From positions 29,053,501-29,117,500 of the forward strand of contig NC_057916.1 of NCBI RefSeq assembly GCF_018873765.1: 64,000 nucleotides of DNA, read 5' to 3'. The translations under genes and the position numbers were made by a program. Numbering within the stretch: position 1 is the stretch's first letter; each line of letters starts with the position of its first letter. Of this stretch, positions 1 to 11,779 are shown in pieces. Origin of the DNA: Telopea speciosissima. Lineage: Eukaryota > Streptophyta > Magnoliopsida > Proteales > Proteaceae. Below the pieces are notes generated by a model. It was not told the DNA's origin, ran no database searches, and worked only from the letters and a program-made list of their open reading frames with translations.

Positions 1-75
1 AGGTGTTGGAGACCAATATTATATCGATGATTTGTCAGATTAGGGCAAGATTTGTGCAAGATTCTAATTTGGAGG

Positions 76-372
76 TGTTAAGATATGTACCACAGTACAT
101 TAGTTGTTAGTGGTTAGTCACAATAAGGGGAGTGTCCCATCGTGACATAGTTTAGTTAGTCACAATAAGGGGAGTGTCCTATCATGATATAGTTTAGCTT
201 AGTTAGTAGTTTTCTGTTAGTTTACTTTTATTCCTCTTGTAATTAGACATTGACGGTTAGCAGGATTCCTACCAACAGTCTAATTGCTAAGTTATAAATA
301 AACTGCAGGGTACAACGATATACTGAGTTGGATCTATCGTGTTCCAGCAATTGCTCTCTCCTTCTTGTCCCA
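76..372 (+). mobile_element. 3' LTR of a Ty1-copia-like retrotransposon (right end only)
   Basis: A purine-rich stretch ending GGAGG at 75 resembles a polypurine tract and is followed by TGTTAAGATATG, a typical LTR start. A TATAAATAAA-type promoter stretch sits near 295, and the likely LTR end is CA at 371-372. The rest of the element is off the left edge. Inside is a direct repeat of two 42-bp units (about 112-153 and 154-195). It would lie in an intron of DPH6 if that gene continues leftwards. The exact right end is uncertain. Confidence 0.45.
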
Positions 373-818
373 TTACTCTCTCTCTTTTATATTTTATATT
401 ACTTATAAATGTTTTGATAAAAAAAATTGATTTTCTTGAAACATTTTTGAGAAAACAGAATTAATATATTATATTGGTTGAGGCTCAATTTTACATATGT
501 TAAACATTGTTGATCCAATCTACCAGAAAATTTATTTTTAATTTTTTAATTTTAAAAAGAATAACTAGAAAACAAATAAATAAATAAATAAAAATAAGGA
601 AAGTATTTTTCTTTGGTTTGAAAAATAATGAAAATTTTTGAAAGTACCATTGTTATGTTTTCAACTGAAAATGATTATTAATATGTTGTTCAAAACTGAA
701 ATTTTGGTTATTTAGGGTATAATTATTGTGTAAAAATTATAAAAATTTAGTTTAATTATGAGAAAATATAAGAGTTAGGTGAAAATTAAGAAATAGCTTT
801 ATTGTTATAGCAGTCTTA

Positions 819-1180
819 GGCCAGGTCTGGTAGGATCTCTATTTCACTTTTGGATTGATTTCATGAAATAGTCAACAAATATATTTTTTTATCAAGAAAT
901 TGAAATTGTTTTGGTTGCATCAATCTGAAATATTTCAAGAATAGAAATCCATTTGGTAGTTCAATTTCTGAGAATAAATTCTCTATATTTCTTTGGGAGA
1001 GGATGGCGGCAGTGGCGGGGTGGTGGTGTTTCACCAAAATTGAAACAGCTCCTCAGCTATTTCAGAATTTCTGTTCCATTTGATTTCTATTTCACTGAAA
1101 TAAGGTGCGTCAAACCAAACAATTTCTGAAATAGAAATCACCCCATGAAAATTAAAACAGAAATCATACCAAATCAGGCC
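819..1180. mobile_element. PIF/Harbinger (Tourist-like) MITE
   Basis: The ends are inverted repeats: GGCCAGGTCTGGTAGGAT on the left matches the reverse complement of the right end at 14 of 18 positions. A TTA copy lies on each side (816-818 and 1181-1183), the target-site duplication typical of Harbinger elements. The 362-bp body has no coding capacity. It sits in the presumed long fifth intron of DPH6. Confidence 0.75.
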
Positions 1181-1310
1181 TTAATTGATGTAGAAACATT
1201 AATAATGTGTGCATTTTTTATTATAAGAAATTAACAATGTTAAAAGGTTGTATAATGGCTGCTCAGGGAGGAGATTTGAGGGGAGACATAACATTGAGGC
1301 ATGGTACAAG

Positions 1311-1735
1311 TAGGGGTGTCAAATGGTTGGTTCGGTCTGGTTTCGGTCAGGCTGAACCGGTTTCAAGCTGATAATGGGTGAAGCCGAAGCTGGCCCAATA
1401 AGAGAAGGCTCAATTTCTGTCGGGGTTTTTTTTTTTTATTTTTAATAATTTATAATTTATAATTTTTATATATTTTAATTTCAGTCTGGTTTGGGTTCGA
1501 TTTATTTTGGTTTCCTCTTATCAGACTGTTATCGGTTTGATATCAGGCTCAGTCCAGTTTGGTTTACCATGTATATCGGGCTCAGTCCAGTCCGGTGCCG
1601 TCCGGTTTTTAACCAGTGTCATAATAGTATAATACCCCAAACTGAAGCCAGCCTGATAGAGAATCGGTTCAGTTCAGGTTTGTTCAGTCGGCTACAGTCA
1701 GTTTGATCGGTTCTTTTTAGGGTTTGACACCCCTA
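1311..1735. mobile_element. Non-autonomous DNA transposon with TAGGGGTGTCAAA ends (hAT-like)
   Basis: Perfect 13-bp inverted ends, TAGGGGTGTCAAA and TTTGACACCCCTA, bound 425 bp rich in CGGTTTGG-type motifs. The flanking octamers GGTACAAG and GGTACGCC share only the first five bases, so an 8-bp hAT duplication is possible but decayed. Open frames inside it are not convincing genes. Confidence 0.6.
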
Positions 1736-2240
1736 GGTACGCCCAAAGTCACAGTAGAATTACTGTGGAACAAAGATCATGGGAGGTGGGACCACTAGAC
1801 TGAAGTGGCATCTAGCTGGTGGGTACAGGGGATGTGGCCAAATGCCCTAGGGTACGAAACCAAACTACCATTTTGGGTGTGTGTTTTACAATCTAAAGGT
1901 TCAAATATGTTTAGAAATGCTTAATTAGGGTTTTCCTCAAGTTTCAGTCCAAAATATGGCCATCTGACCACCAAAATCCAAAACATTTTGATTTCAACCT
2001 GGGTCAAAACCAATATTCTGAACCTTGAGTACTAATGGTGGCACCGCTGAAGAGGATCACGAATACCCCAGCAAAGAAACTTGATTCTTTATACTTAACT
2101 TCTTGAAATAACAGATACAAGGGGCACACACAGAGGTCTTTAAAACTTAAAAGAAACTTCATTCTTAATACTTACCTTCTTGAAATAACAGACAAAGGGG
2201 CACGTATAGAGGTCAATAAACTACTATTATCATTGGGTAA

Positions 2241-2252
2241 TTTTTCTTTTTC

Positions 2253-2283
<31 letters not shown>

Positions 2284-2303
2284 TGGGGTGGGGGGAGGGG
2301 GTT
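2241..2303. repeat. T-tract to G-tract homopolymer junction
   Basis: A T-rich run passes directly into a long G run interrupted by a few T and A bases. On the minus strand this reads C-run then A-run. It is one of many such tracts in the window. The G run could form a G-quadruplex. No other function is visible. Confidence 0.8.
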
Positions 2304-2896
2304 AGGGGGATGACCAATATAAAATACAAAGCACTGCAGCCAACTAATGTACAAGATAAAGGGGAGGAAGGTGCACATTGTGTAAGGTGAAGGTGGGACA
2401 ATCCCAGGTCAGGCAACCAGAGATCATAGACTTCACCAGAAATGCTAAAAAAAACTCCAAGGGTGGCCACTTTGTGCAAAAATGGCAAAGGTATGGATCT
2501 ACCCCCAATCCACCTCTCTAGAACCCTGTGAAAGCAAGGGTTGCACTAGGTTACAGCCCTAAGTTGCTAAAAACGTACCACTCTCTTAGTGTAGTGAAAG
2601 TCAACTTAGTGCCTAGTCTTCCTGATTATATGAACTACAACTCCTGCAAGTACGACTCAACATAAGCTTTCCTAAACCCATGTTCACCAAACCTACTCAC
2701 TTTGGTTCTAAACTCCCTCTGTGCCTTTCACTTGTTCACTCACTCTATGGTTCTATGCCTCTTTAATATCACCCACCCTTATTTCATACACAAGCCATGA
2801 TGTCTTATGTAAGAATAACGTTATACTTCTCAGAAACATTCGTGTGAAACAACTGCATTACACTGGACGTAATACATCCACAGAGAAAAGTAGCAA

Positions 2897-2957
2897 TATA
2901 CAACAACAAACTCAGCCTTATCCCAATTTAATGAGGTTGGCTACATGGATCCAAACA
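2897..2957 (-). mobile_element. RTE-type LINE, 3' tail only
   Basis: The sequence is the reverse complement of the RTE 3' end seen elsewhere in this window (GGATAAGGCTGAGTTTGTTG and the bases before it). Only about 60 bp is present, so this is an extreme 5'-truncated copy or a fragment. It lies in the presumed fifth intron of DPH6. Confidence 0.6.
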
Positions 2958-3025
2958 AAACAAAGTAAAATTTCATAATATGATTAATAGTGAAATTTGA
3001 TTAATAATAAAAAAGTAAAATTTAC

Positions 3026-6000
3026 CTTTACAGTGATAGCTGCAATTCCCGTTGTTATCTATCAAAGAAAGAATAAGGTTAACACTATTTGCCGTGACAT
3101 TAAACATGATATTCTCAGTTTTAAAATTTTTAAAAAAAAAATGACCATCCTTTATACTACTAAAAAAGAAATTACCATTTCTTGAAGGAGCAAAGATTGA
3201 TCTTGTTTCCATAAATATGCCAGAGAAACAAGCCCTAACCTTGAACAAATACTTTCCACCCGTAACCTTTGATAGTCAGAAGCAATAGCACCTGAAGACA
3301 CAGCTGTAATGGAAGGTATTTGCTGTTTTACTTCTTTCAGCAAAATAAGCATATCTTCAACTTCATCACCTGGGGTAATTTTGTAGCTAAGGTTCTGATA
3401 CCTATGTAAAACAGCAGCAGAAGAGTGACAAGCACTAATGAGGGGAAAAGATCAAGAGCCATCATCTAAAACCAAATACTGTTAGGGAAACTGAAACAGC
3501 ACAGTGACTATATTATTCAATTAGAAATGGACAGCAGCTCTCAATGTTGATGTTCATAGAGGGTCTTATTGACTCCTCAATGTCTGATTTGAGAAATTTT
3601 TGGTCCAAACAAGCACCTCAAACTTTAGTTAAGAAATCATCATTTTTATGACAGCTCCACATGCATTGTGTGCTGTCTTAGAATTTTGTGAGGACATCTA
3701 TCGGCATGCTACTAGACAATAGCAAATCCTAAGCATATAGAGGATATCATCCATAAAGTGGGAGAATTAATTAGGAGGTTGAATACAGAAATAGAGCAGC
3801 ACGGATGATGCATAGGGGGTGCCTCTGGAGTTCTGAGAGACTATTATAAGACATCCATACTCAAGCAACATGCAACAGGGCTGAGTGCCAAGATATGTAG
3901 AATAGAATCAGAATTATTCTGTTTTTTAGTGGCAGAAATAAGTGAAAAGATGATATGAAGTTCATGGAAAGAATCCAGCCATGTGCAATGGAGACCAACA
4001 TTTACACCGTGGTGAGTGATTTGTTGCATGTGGAGGGTCTACAAGCAAAAGGACTATGAATTTACGCGGTGGTGAGTGATCTGTTGCATGTGGAGGCTGA
4101 AAAAGACAAGAGACATGAATTTTCTCTAGGAGATCACGATAAAATGATATTCTAAAAGAAGAAAAAAATGTTTGCTAGTGTTCCCTCTTGGAACTTGCAT
4201 TAGAATTTCGGCTTATGTTAGTACAGCCACAAAGCAATGCACAAGAGTTGACTTTAAAACTTGACTAGTAGCTAACCCCACATGGCCTCTATTTATTATT
4301 CAGCATTTCAGCGGCTTAAAATAGGCACATCAGCCATACGCTGATATACAACACCAACAACAACAACTCAGCTTTATCCCAACTAAATGGGGTCAGCTAC
4401 ATGAATGCTTACCTTGCAATCAGCTCTGGTCGAGGTCATACTTGATACAAGGCCTAAGCAATGCATGTCTTTCCTCACCACTTCCTTAAAATCATTTTAG
4501 GTCTGCCCCTAACTCTTTTAGCTTCCTTCAATCTGAATCAAATCACTCCTCCGTACTGGAGCATCAAAAGGCCTCCGTTGAACATGACCATGCCACCTCA
4601 AATGACTTTCTCGTAGCTTATCATGCATCAGAGCTACTCCCAAATCAGCTCTAACATGATCATTCCTTACTTTATCCTTCCTAGTTTTGCTACACGTCCA
4701 TCTCAACATCCTCATTTCAGCTCCACGTATATTATGCTTCTTAACTACCCAACCTTTCGCACCATACATCATAGCCAGCTGTATGACTGTCCTATAAAGT
4801 TTTTAAAGGAATATGTCAATCACACAACACTCTGGACACACCTCCACTTCATCCATCCTATTTTAATTCTCTGTGAATCATCATCCTCTTATCACCTTAT
4901 TTATTTATAATTGATCCTATATACTTCAAATAATCATTTTGCGGAATTCCCTCCCATCAATTTTCACCACCTCATAATCCAATCTAGTGCAACTAAAGTT
5001 ACACACCATATACTCCGTCTTTGTTCTATTTATTTTAAAACCTTTTGATTCCAAGGTTGATCTCCATAGCTCTAACTTGGTGTTAATCCCTGCTTTTATC
5101 TCATCCACCAAAACAATATCATCAGCAAAAAGCATACACCAAGGAGCCTCATCTTGAATGTTTCTGGTTAAATCATCCACAATAAGCGCAAACAAATAAG
5201 GGCTTAAAGCTGATCCTTGAAGTAACCCAATTGAAATTGAGAACTCACTACCTTGATACCCCACAGTTCTTACACTAGTCACCACACCATTATACATCTT
5301 GTTAATTATGTCCACATATTTACTCAAAACACTTCCCTTCTCTAGTACTTGTCAGATTAACTCTCTAGGGACTCTATCATAAGTTTTTTTTAGGTCACTG
5401 AAGTACCAAAAAGGATGAGGACATATGGTTGAGATACGCAGTAAAATTTGACACACTGACCATCCAAATGATGCTCCACCTATCAGACGGCCAAATCTGG
5501 TAGATAAGAATGTAAGTTTTGGAAACCTTTGCCGGACGATTAGCATTCATTATTATGTCACAAGTCATATCCAACCATGGGATAACTTATGAATTGCTTC
5601 ATAAACTAGTTCTCTTCATTGCAATGCTCAAGACCTAATCTGCAAAATCAGACCCCCTCTCTGCCAAGCAATGCAAGCTTGAACAAAGACACGGAGTTAA
5701 TCTGAGCTCGGTTGAAGCAGAGAAGGTAGTTTCATCAATAGAGTGCAAGAATGTAGTACACATTTGCAGATCAAAATTTTCTCAAGTTAGATGTCATAGT
5801 TAATGTCAAAAGCAATTCTTATTATGATAAATTAAAAGCCAAAGAAAATCCAGAAGTGTTGGTCTAAACATGGCAAGAGTGTCGAAATCTGACTCTCTGA
5901 AAATCTCAAGACATATTTCGTATTTCGATGAAATTAGAGAAAAAGACCAAGAAAATCTATTTGTATAGCTTATACTTTACTTCATAATAATCTTTGCAGT

Positions 6001-9000
6001 CATTCACCAATACAAAGGGCGTACCCAGTGCACGAGGATCCCGCCACTGCGGGGTCTGGGGAGGGTAATAATGTACACAACCTTACCCCTGCTTCGTAGA
6101 GAGGCTATTTCCCAGGCATTCACAAATATAGTATCTTTAATTCTCTAAAGAGTTTGATATTTATGGTCTAAAATTGTTCATATTTACAATTTTGAAACCC
6201 CATATTTCCCCGAGAAAACATGGAGAAACAAAAACATATGGGTTCAAAACCTAAGGGGGTAGCTTAGTTGGCAAAGACCAACACCTCACAATTAAGAGGT
6301 CATGAGTTCAACTCCCCTTGGGGCCTACCTATCCCCAAAAAAAAAAGAACATATCAAAGGTTTTCCTTATTAGAAAAATAAATAGAAGAAAGAGAGACTT
6401 CTCCAAATGGTTGAGCACAATAACTCTGACTTACCCATGTTCCAAGGTCTTTCAATAATCCATGGGCAAGGATTCAAGATTTCGGTTTCAATTGGTATTT
6501 TGACCCTGGTCAAAACGGAAATATACCACCGAAATATGGTCCATTTTGGTAAAAAAACACAAAACACTGAGACCCCTCACTTTGTATCCCATTTCGTTGA
6601 GACAAGTGTTCAAAACCGAAATATGCCATCAAAACTTCGACATTTTGGTCATAAATCTGAACTATGTCCATGGGATTTGATGCATTGCACCAAGAGTGTG
6701 ACAGAGTTTAAGGATTTACAAGCTTGAATGACAGTTACAACTTACAAGAGCAGCCATGGTCTATGAGTAGAATGTTGACCAATTAAAAATTCATGAAATG
6801 AGCATAAATGAGATTCAGATGTTGATAATTGACATTGATGAGAGGCACTATAGAGAGGATCAAATTAGAAACAAATGCATTCATAGGAACCTAACATAAC
6901 CAAAGGTGATTCAATTATATATAATGAAGACCAATGGTCACCCAAAAGAGAGATGGTGCATGTTGAAGTTGACAGAAGAAAAAGAGAAATGCAGAGCTGA
7001 GTTGAAGTAATGGAAAAAGAACCATGCTTATGATTTAACTGAAGATATGGCTCTAGGTAGAGTGGGATTGAAAGAACAGAATTTGTGTGGTCGATCCCAA
7101 GTGGTTTGCATAAGGTTTAAATGATTATGCCCATACATTACTGGGTAATGTGGATCCTATAATATAGGCAAAGACAATTTGTTTTACAGTTTTTTGCAAG
7201 GAGGGGGGGGGAGAATTCATACCTAATTTATTAACAACTAAAGGATAGGATGCTAAAGTCCCAGAAACAACACCTTATAAACCAATCCAACCCATTAAAG
7301 ATAGCATTGGCCCTTTGAAACAACAGGGACACCAAAACCCATTCTGCTATTTTTAATTCAATCTTCTTTTGACCTTCTATAAAGAAGGAATGACACCATC
7401 AAATCTACTTTTGTTACTTTCTGTCCACAAATACCATCTAAAAGCAAATGGAGTTAAATTCCAGACCACCCTAGCATGGAGTTTATACCGAGCTGTATAA
7501 ATTGGGTAACATCTTCACAGTATACTGATGTAATCATCTTTTGTTTAATAAAATACTTAATCTATTCATAAGGACTTTATATCAACGCAGTGCTCATCCA
7601 CACTTGCCTCAATTTCGCTTTTTCCGCTGGGTGTTGTTGATTTAATTTGTTAACAACTAACTCAATTAAAACTCATGGAGTAAAAAGTTCACATTGTTCC
7701 GGGCATCAAAGTTTCAGCTTGTTTAACCAGTTCTACTAATAGACATTAAACAACAGTAGCGGATGACAATCACCAGAAATTCAGTCAAAATACTACAGTC
7801 GCAATAAGACCCTGAAATCTTAAGATTGGTAGCGAGAGTTAGAGACAGTAACTTATATAGATCTCATCAACTGTTGATCCATTTTTTTGTACCCTTCATT
7901 GCAAGGGTAGAATTGGGGTTATTTACACTTGTAACAACCAACTTCTGATGGAGGGGAGGGAATTGGATAGTATAGTGATTTATTACTTGGTGTATCTTTT
8001 TTTTTTTTTTTTTTTTTGGGGGGGGGGGGGGGGAGGGGGGAAGAGGATACTATGGTGGTATTCATACAACATAATGGCTAAAGACACAGAGAAGACTGCA
8101 TTTCTCCATATAAGATGCTTTGTTAACACCCCTCCCCCACCCCCAAAAAAAAAATCTCACTTAAAAGGCTTGCCTTGTAGATCCTTTTATTCGCCTTCGG
8201 AACAATGGTACGCCCAGGCATTCAGCATAGCTAACCACTATTTGATGTCCAACCTGAGGAAACAAAAAATAAAATAAAATAAATGCACAACCTCTAAAAG
8301 ACAGTACTAGAAACAATGCTCAAAATTATGCACCCCTTTAATCATTTAGTAGACAGAAAAATAAGCCAAAACAAATTCCCTGCTATAATCACTTTGCTCC
8401 CCTTTAATCTTAACAAATTGACATTAGGAACAAACACCACAATTAGAGTGAAATACTAACATACACAGTGCTGGGTTAGTGACCAGTCTTTACCCCAGTA
8501 ACCAACTAACCATGAACCTACCTGCCCATTGGTCAGTGAAATCTAGTATGCGCTACAGTTTCAAAAAATAAGCGTAACCAAAGTCAAAGTAACCCCAATT
8601 ACACTCTAAATTCCCCCAATTTGGAAAATCCAACAAGATCAAACTTATTCCTACTTTTTTTTAATTCTTTTTTTTTTTTTGAGCTTTGGGCTGAAGTCTC
8701 TTGGACATCAATATTTTCATTAAATTCACGCAACTGTGTATGTCTATTAGTAGCTTACAATTATGGCATATATACATTCGAGTTCATAAGTTCATTCAAC
8801 AAGTGTATGTATAAACAATGAAAATCTTTGAAAAACACAAAAAATATAGAATGAGAGAAGAAAGAGGAGACTCACAGTTTGGTACATGTAGCTATCCAAC
8901 TCATCGACTGATTCATCGAGAGGCATTAAATTTGCCAACGCAACGATCTGTTTGCAAACCAAACAAGCAACTCCTTTTTAGTTAAAAAATCACAGAACCC

Positions 9001-9166
9001 TCGCAATGAAGAAAGGGGGGGGGGGGGGGAACGATGCTCAGAAATTAAAAGGCAACCCAAAATAAAAAAACCCATAGAAGAAGACAACCTCGTGGCCATA
9101 TTGGATACATTTCATCATAGCATAGCAGCTGTCTTTGCCGCCACTAACTAACCCAACCACCTTCAT
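3026..9166 (-). CDS. DPH6: Diphthine--ammonia ligase (DPH6), 5' part: coding exons 1-5
   Basis: DPH6 uses ATP and ammonium to turn diphthine into diphthamide on elongation factor 2, in the cytosol. Exons on the minus strand are 9166-9089, 8947-8876, 8253-8174, 3401-3176 and 3058-3026; they join in frame to give 163 residues. The start ATG at 9166 opens MKVVGLVSGGKDSCYAMMK, with the PP-loop SGGKDS at residues 8-13. Exon 2 gives ELDSYMYQT, exon 3 GHQIVVSYAECLGVPLFRRR, and exon 4 GDEVEDM and SGAIASDYQRLRVES, all hallmarks of the ATP_bind_4 family. Intron 3 (3402-8173) starts with GC, not GT (AG|GCAAGC); a GC-AG intron is the only reading that joins exons 3 and 4 in frame. It is 4.8 kb long and carries LINE and SINE copies. 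The 33-bp exon 5 encodes ITTGIAAITVK, matching the family just before the KVAA motif. No later exon is found, so the rest, including the RidA-like C-terminal domains of plant DPH6, should lie left of the window. Confidence 0.9.
4350..5560 (-). mobile_element. RTE-clade LINE, 5'-truncated, in DPH6 intron 3
   Basis: On the minus strand a 133-residue frame (5327-4926) holds reverse-transcriptase motifs: [19 protein letters not shown] and the catalytic FADD box in WCMLFADDIVLVDE. Upstream, DLKKTYDRVPREL near 5360-5400 is the preceding RT block, but the residues before it are scrambled and frames are broken. Downstream, RMLRWTCSKTRKDKVRNDH and LRWHGHVQRRP are the RTE C-terminal block. The 3' end at about 4350 is the (TTG)n-type tail next to a GGATAAAGCTGAG motif. 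The element is dead and lies antisense to nothing: it shares the strand of DPH6. Confidence 0.85.
6016..6115 (-). mobile_element. Au-like SINE, partial, minus strand
   Basis: The reverse complement matches the 3' two thirds of the other Au-type SINE copies here: CTCTCTACGAAGCAGGGGTA, the CCCCAGACCCCGCAGTGGCG block and the GTGCACTGGGTACGCCC end. The tRNA-like promoter part is missing. It lies in DPH6 intron 3. Confidence 0.8.
6254..6346 (+). mobile_element. Second, distinct tRNA-derived SINE with A tail
   Basis: GGGGGTAGCTTAGTTGG resembles a tRNA box A and GAGTTCAACTCC a box B, about 40 bp apart. The unit ends in TATCCCC followed by ten A. This is the layout of a short SINE and differs from the Au family. 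I could not identify clear target-site copies. A true tRNA gene is unlikely because no cloverleaf can be closed. Confidence 0.55.
7998..8153. repeat. Two homopolymer junctions: T/G run and C/A run
   Basis: At about 7998-8040 a run of some 20 T passes into about 20 G. At about 8129-8153 a C-rich run passes into ten A. Both lie in DPH6 intron 3, just downstream of exon 3 in the direction of transcription. Confidence 0.75.
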
Positions 9167-9405
9167 CTCCCCAGTGCAAATATCTAAACTAAAAAAAAGG
9201 GAAATAACACTCGCAGCTTTCCGACAGAGAATGCTGTTCCGCTGTCCTCAGGGAAGAGAAACTGATAAGAGATGCTATTGACTTGTCGGGAGTCGACTTC
9301 CCACTTCCCAGTCGATCGAGACGGAGAACTGTGGAACACCGCTGTGAGTCTGTGACGCTGTTGAGTTAGGATAAATTTGTATAGTGGACCAGTTATATAT
9401 CAATC

Positions 9406-9624
9406 GGGAAAGAGTTTTTGTCTGGGAGCGTGGCCCCTGCGCCAGCACGGGGGCCAATCACCCATGGGTGTGTATTCCATTTTTTTTAATTTTGTATGGG
9501 GGAGAGCTGCGCACGACATTTAATGAGATCACACATGCTAGCATCTCGAGGAGTGGGGTGGTCATTTCACCCCCATTGTGTCGGGGCATGGCCTGCACCC
9601 ACCCCCCACTAAGTACATTTTCCC
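9406..9624. mobile_element. Possible Mutator-like MITE near the DPH6 5' end
   Basis: The ends CGGGAAAGAGT and (reverse complement of the right end) TGGGAAAATGT are similar, and the middle has the GGGGTGGTCATTTCACCCCC core shared by other short elements here. No clean target-site duplication was found. The stretch 9167-9405 before it is the presumed 5' UTR and promoter of DPH6; I see no certain TATA box there. Confidence 0.35.
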
Positions 9625-9848
9625 ATTTTATATTTTTATATTTATCTTCATTTGATAACATTTTGGTAATTTTACTAAAACTTTGATTCAGAGTTTGAAC
9701 AGCTTTTGTTACTTTCGACTAAATGTGGAATGGACATATGGGGATCCTCTATCAAATGGACTAGCACATGCACTCTCAAGTGGCAAATAGTTAAGCGTTA
9801 TACTTAATTAGGCATAATGATAAAACAAGGGGGGAAATAACTTTGTCT

Positions 9849-9882
9849 GAGAGTGCTAGTATTGGCCTATACTAGCACTCTC
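9849..9882. repeat. Perfect 14-bp inverted repeat (hairpin)
   Basis: GAGAGTGCTAGTAT, a 6-base spacer TGGCCT, then the exact reverse complement ATACTAGCACTCTC. It is not next to a visible gene end, so a terminator role is not supported. It may be a remnant of a foldback element. Confidence 0.7.
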
Positions 9883-11405
9883 AAACTTAAATTATGAAAA
9901 TAAAAATGAGTTTACATTGCAGTCAATACAAATAGCAAGCCTTCTATCCCTAGCAGTGATAGTCATATAGGGATTCATATCCTCTCCCGCACAAGTGCCT
10001 CTCCAACACGCATCCGACGGCTGGGCTGACATGATGCACACCCTGACACCCTGACACACATGTTGGAGAGGATTTGTTTTCTATGAGAAACTACAAAAAC
10101 ATGTTTTCTTGTTCGAAGGTTGTCACTGAGAGGGAGATGAATCAGTGATAAAATTCTACTTATAATTTTCTTCTCACACATAAATTGGCATGCATTGTAG
10201 GAGCATGTCTGGTAATCACACAATCATGTACAGAACCCCAGCTTGACTGTCAAAGGCTATATTGATGTGTACACCCATCCTGCAACCCACATACTTTCAA
10301 TTCGGATGCATGTACAACACAAACAATTACACCCATAATACAAGATGTATGTGGTTCAACAAGTTGCTTATATCCACGGAGCAATGCCACTAGGGCTTTG
10401 TATTTGCTCAATACTCTACTTCTATGTACCTAAAATTGGGAGCACTCACACACAGATTTCCTCAACATAGAATTGAGAGGGCATTAGAAATGCTAATACA
10501 GTGATAGCACCCACTACCAGGGAGCACTCACTCTCAATATTCAACACCCATTGAATACCCCTTACAATAATAAAGGTTGTTGGGCATATAACATTGTCTT
10601 ACGAATAAGCACAAGCTAGAATAGGTCTATCAACAATAAACCACCTATCTCTAACATACAACAATGGCAGTGATGTATTTGAAACAAAATACAATGAAGA
10701 AAAGCTTACAGCCATTGCTCTGTGATGTCCCTAAAGTGTACTAGAGCCCATTGAAACTATTAACTTTGACCTTGATGGAGAGACTTGAGCTTTCAAGCAA
10801 GCACTACAATGGAATGACTACTCAACCCTTGTTCTTCCTTATCTTCCTTGTCTTCTTTCTATTTTGTCTTTCCTCAACCAAAACTCACACAATGCATCTT
10901 CTTTTGTTTTAATGCAGCTCAAACACCATCCCCTTTACTTCAATGACCCTTCAAGAATACGCTCAATGGGTAGTTGAATGAATTTGATGCATTTTTCAAA
11001 GCACGCACTTACTTTTCCCTTCTTAATCTCAAATTCATGCTCTCCCTCACTGTTATGATGTTGCAAGGTTGATGTTCTCATTTTTTCTGAGAATTTTGAT
11101 ATATATTTGACACAACCCAATATGAGATCGGACGGCCAAGATATGGCTGATTCAAGATGGACGAATGAAAAAATTTTAAAAAGGAATCTTTGGATGAGAT
11201 GTACCGTGCTCAAGTGATGCACAAAATCATAGGGACTATAGGATAGCTCTTGTACCCAAACTCAGGAGTGCACAAAATACTATTCTGCGTTGTGGAAATC
11301 GAAAATCCCATCCATGTTGATGCTCATGTGTACACTCTCATCGGCCCTCGTGGTAGTGCAAGGACTACACACCTAAATAATGATCTCTTGCCATATATAT
11401 AGGTA
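9883..11405. other. Intergenic stretch without a recognised gene
   Basis: No convincing coding exon on either strand. A short inverted pair (ATCCTCTCCCGCAC near 9980 and TGTTGGAGAGGAT near 10070) may bound a small degraded MITE. The rest is AT-rich unique sequence. Confidence 0.5.
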
Positions 11406-11415
11406 ATCATTAGTG

Positions 11416-11580
11416 GGAAAATTATCTATCTCCATTTATCTGCACCTCCATTTCCTCCATTTCATCTAATAGGGGGGGAGTGGATCCCACTTGGGCAGTG
11501 TGTTCGGGTAGGTAGGGTGGTCATTTCTGCCCCCTATGAGATGAAATGGAGGGGCAAATAAATGGAGATGATAAAGATCC
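11416..11580. mobile_element. Mutator-like MITE with perfect 10-bp target duplication
   Basis: The 165-bp unit is flanked by ATCATTAGTG at 11406-11415 and 11581-11590. Its ends pair as inverted repeats for about 55 bp: TCTCCATTTATCTGC on the left matches TCTCCATTTATTTGC on the right arm read in reverse. The centre carries GGTGGTCATTTCTGCCCCC. The 9-10 bp duplication points to the Mutator superfamily. Confidence 0.85.
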
Positions 11581-11643
11581 ATCATTAGTGTCACTGTGCT
11601 TAGTGAAATAGTAAATCAATTTCACATGACTTATATATATAAT

Positions 11644-11779
11644 GGGGTGTTGTTCTCTGTGCCGCAACGTAGCCTGCGCCCAAACACATGGGGGTGGGCG
11701 CAATGACCACCCTGCCCCCTACACAGGCTGCCCATGTGCCTGGGCGCAAGCTGCACTACGGCACAGAGAACATTCTTCC
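11644..11779. mobile_element. Mutator-like MITE with perfect 9-bp target duplication
   Basis: ATATATAAT lies on both sides (11635-11643 and 11780-11788). The arms share TGTTCTCTGTGCCG and GCGCCCA...CACATGGG in inverted order, so the 136-bp unit can fold almost completely. The centre reads, on the minus strand, GGCAGGGTGGTCATTGCG, the core of the same family. Confidence 0.85.

Noticed and set aside
2213-2488. Minus-strand peptide HKVATLGV resembles the KVAA-x-GL motif expected in the next DPH6 exon
   Set aside because: The following residues do not match the family (no LDP or KHLGK), the splice acceptor and phase do not fit, and the frame runs into a C/A homopolymer.
6254-6330. A real tRNA gene
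   Set aside because: Box A- and B-like motifs are present but no acceptor stem or anticodon arm can be formed, and an A tail follows.
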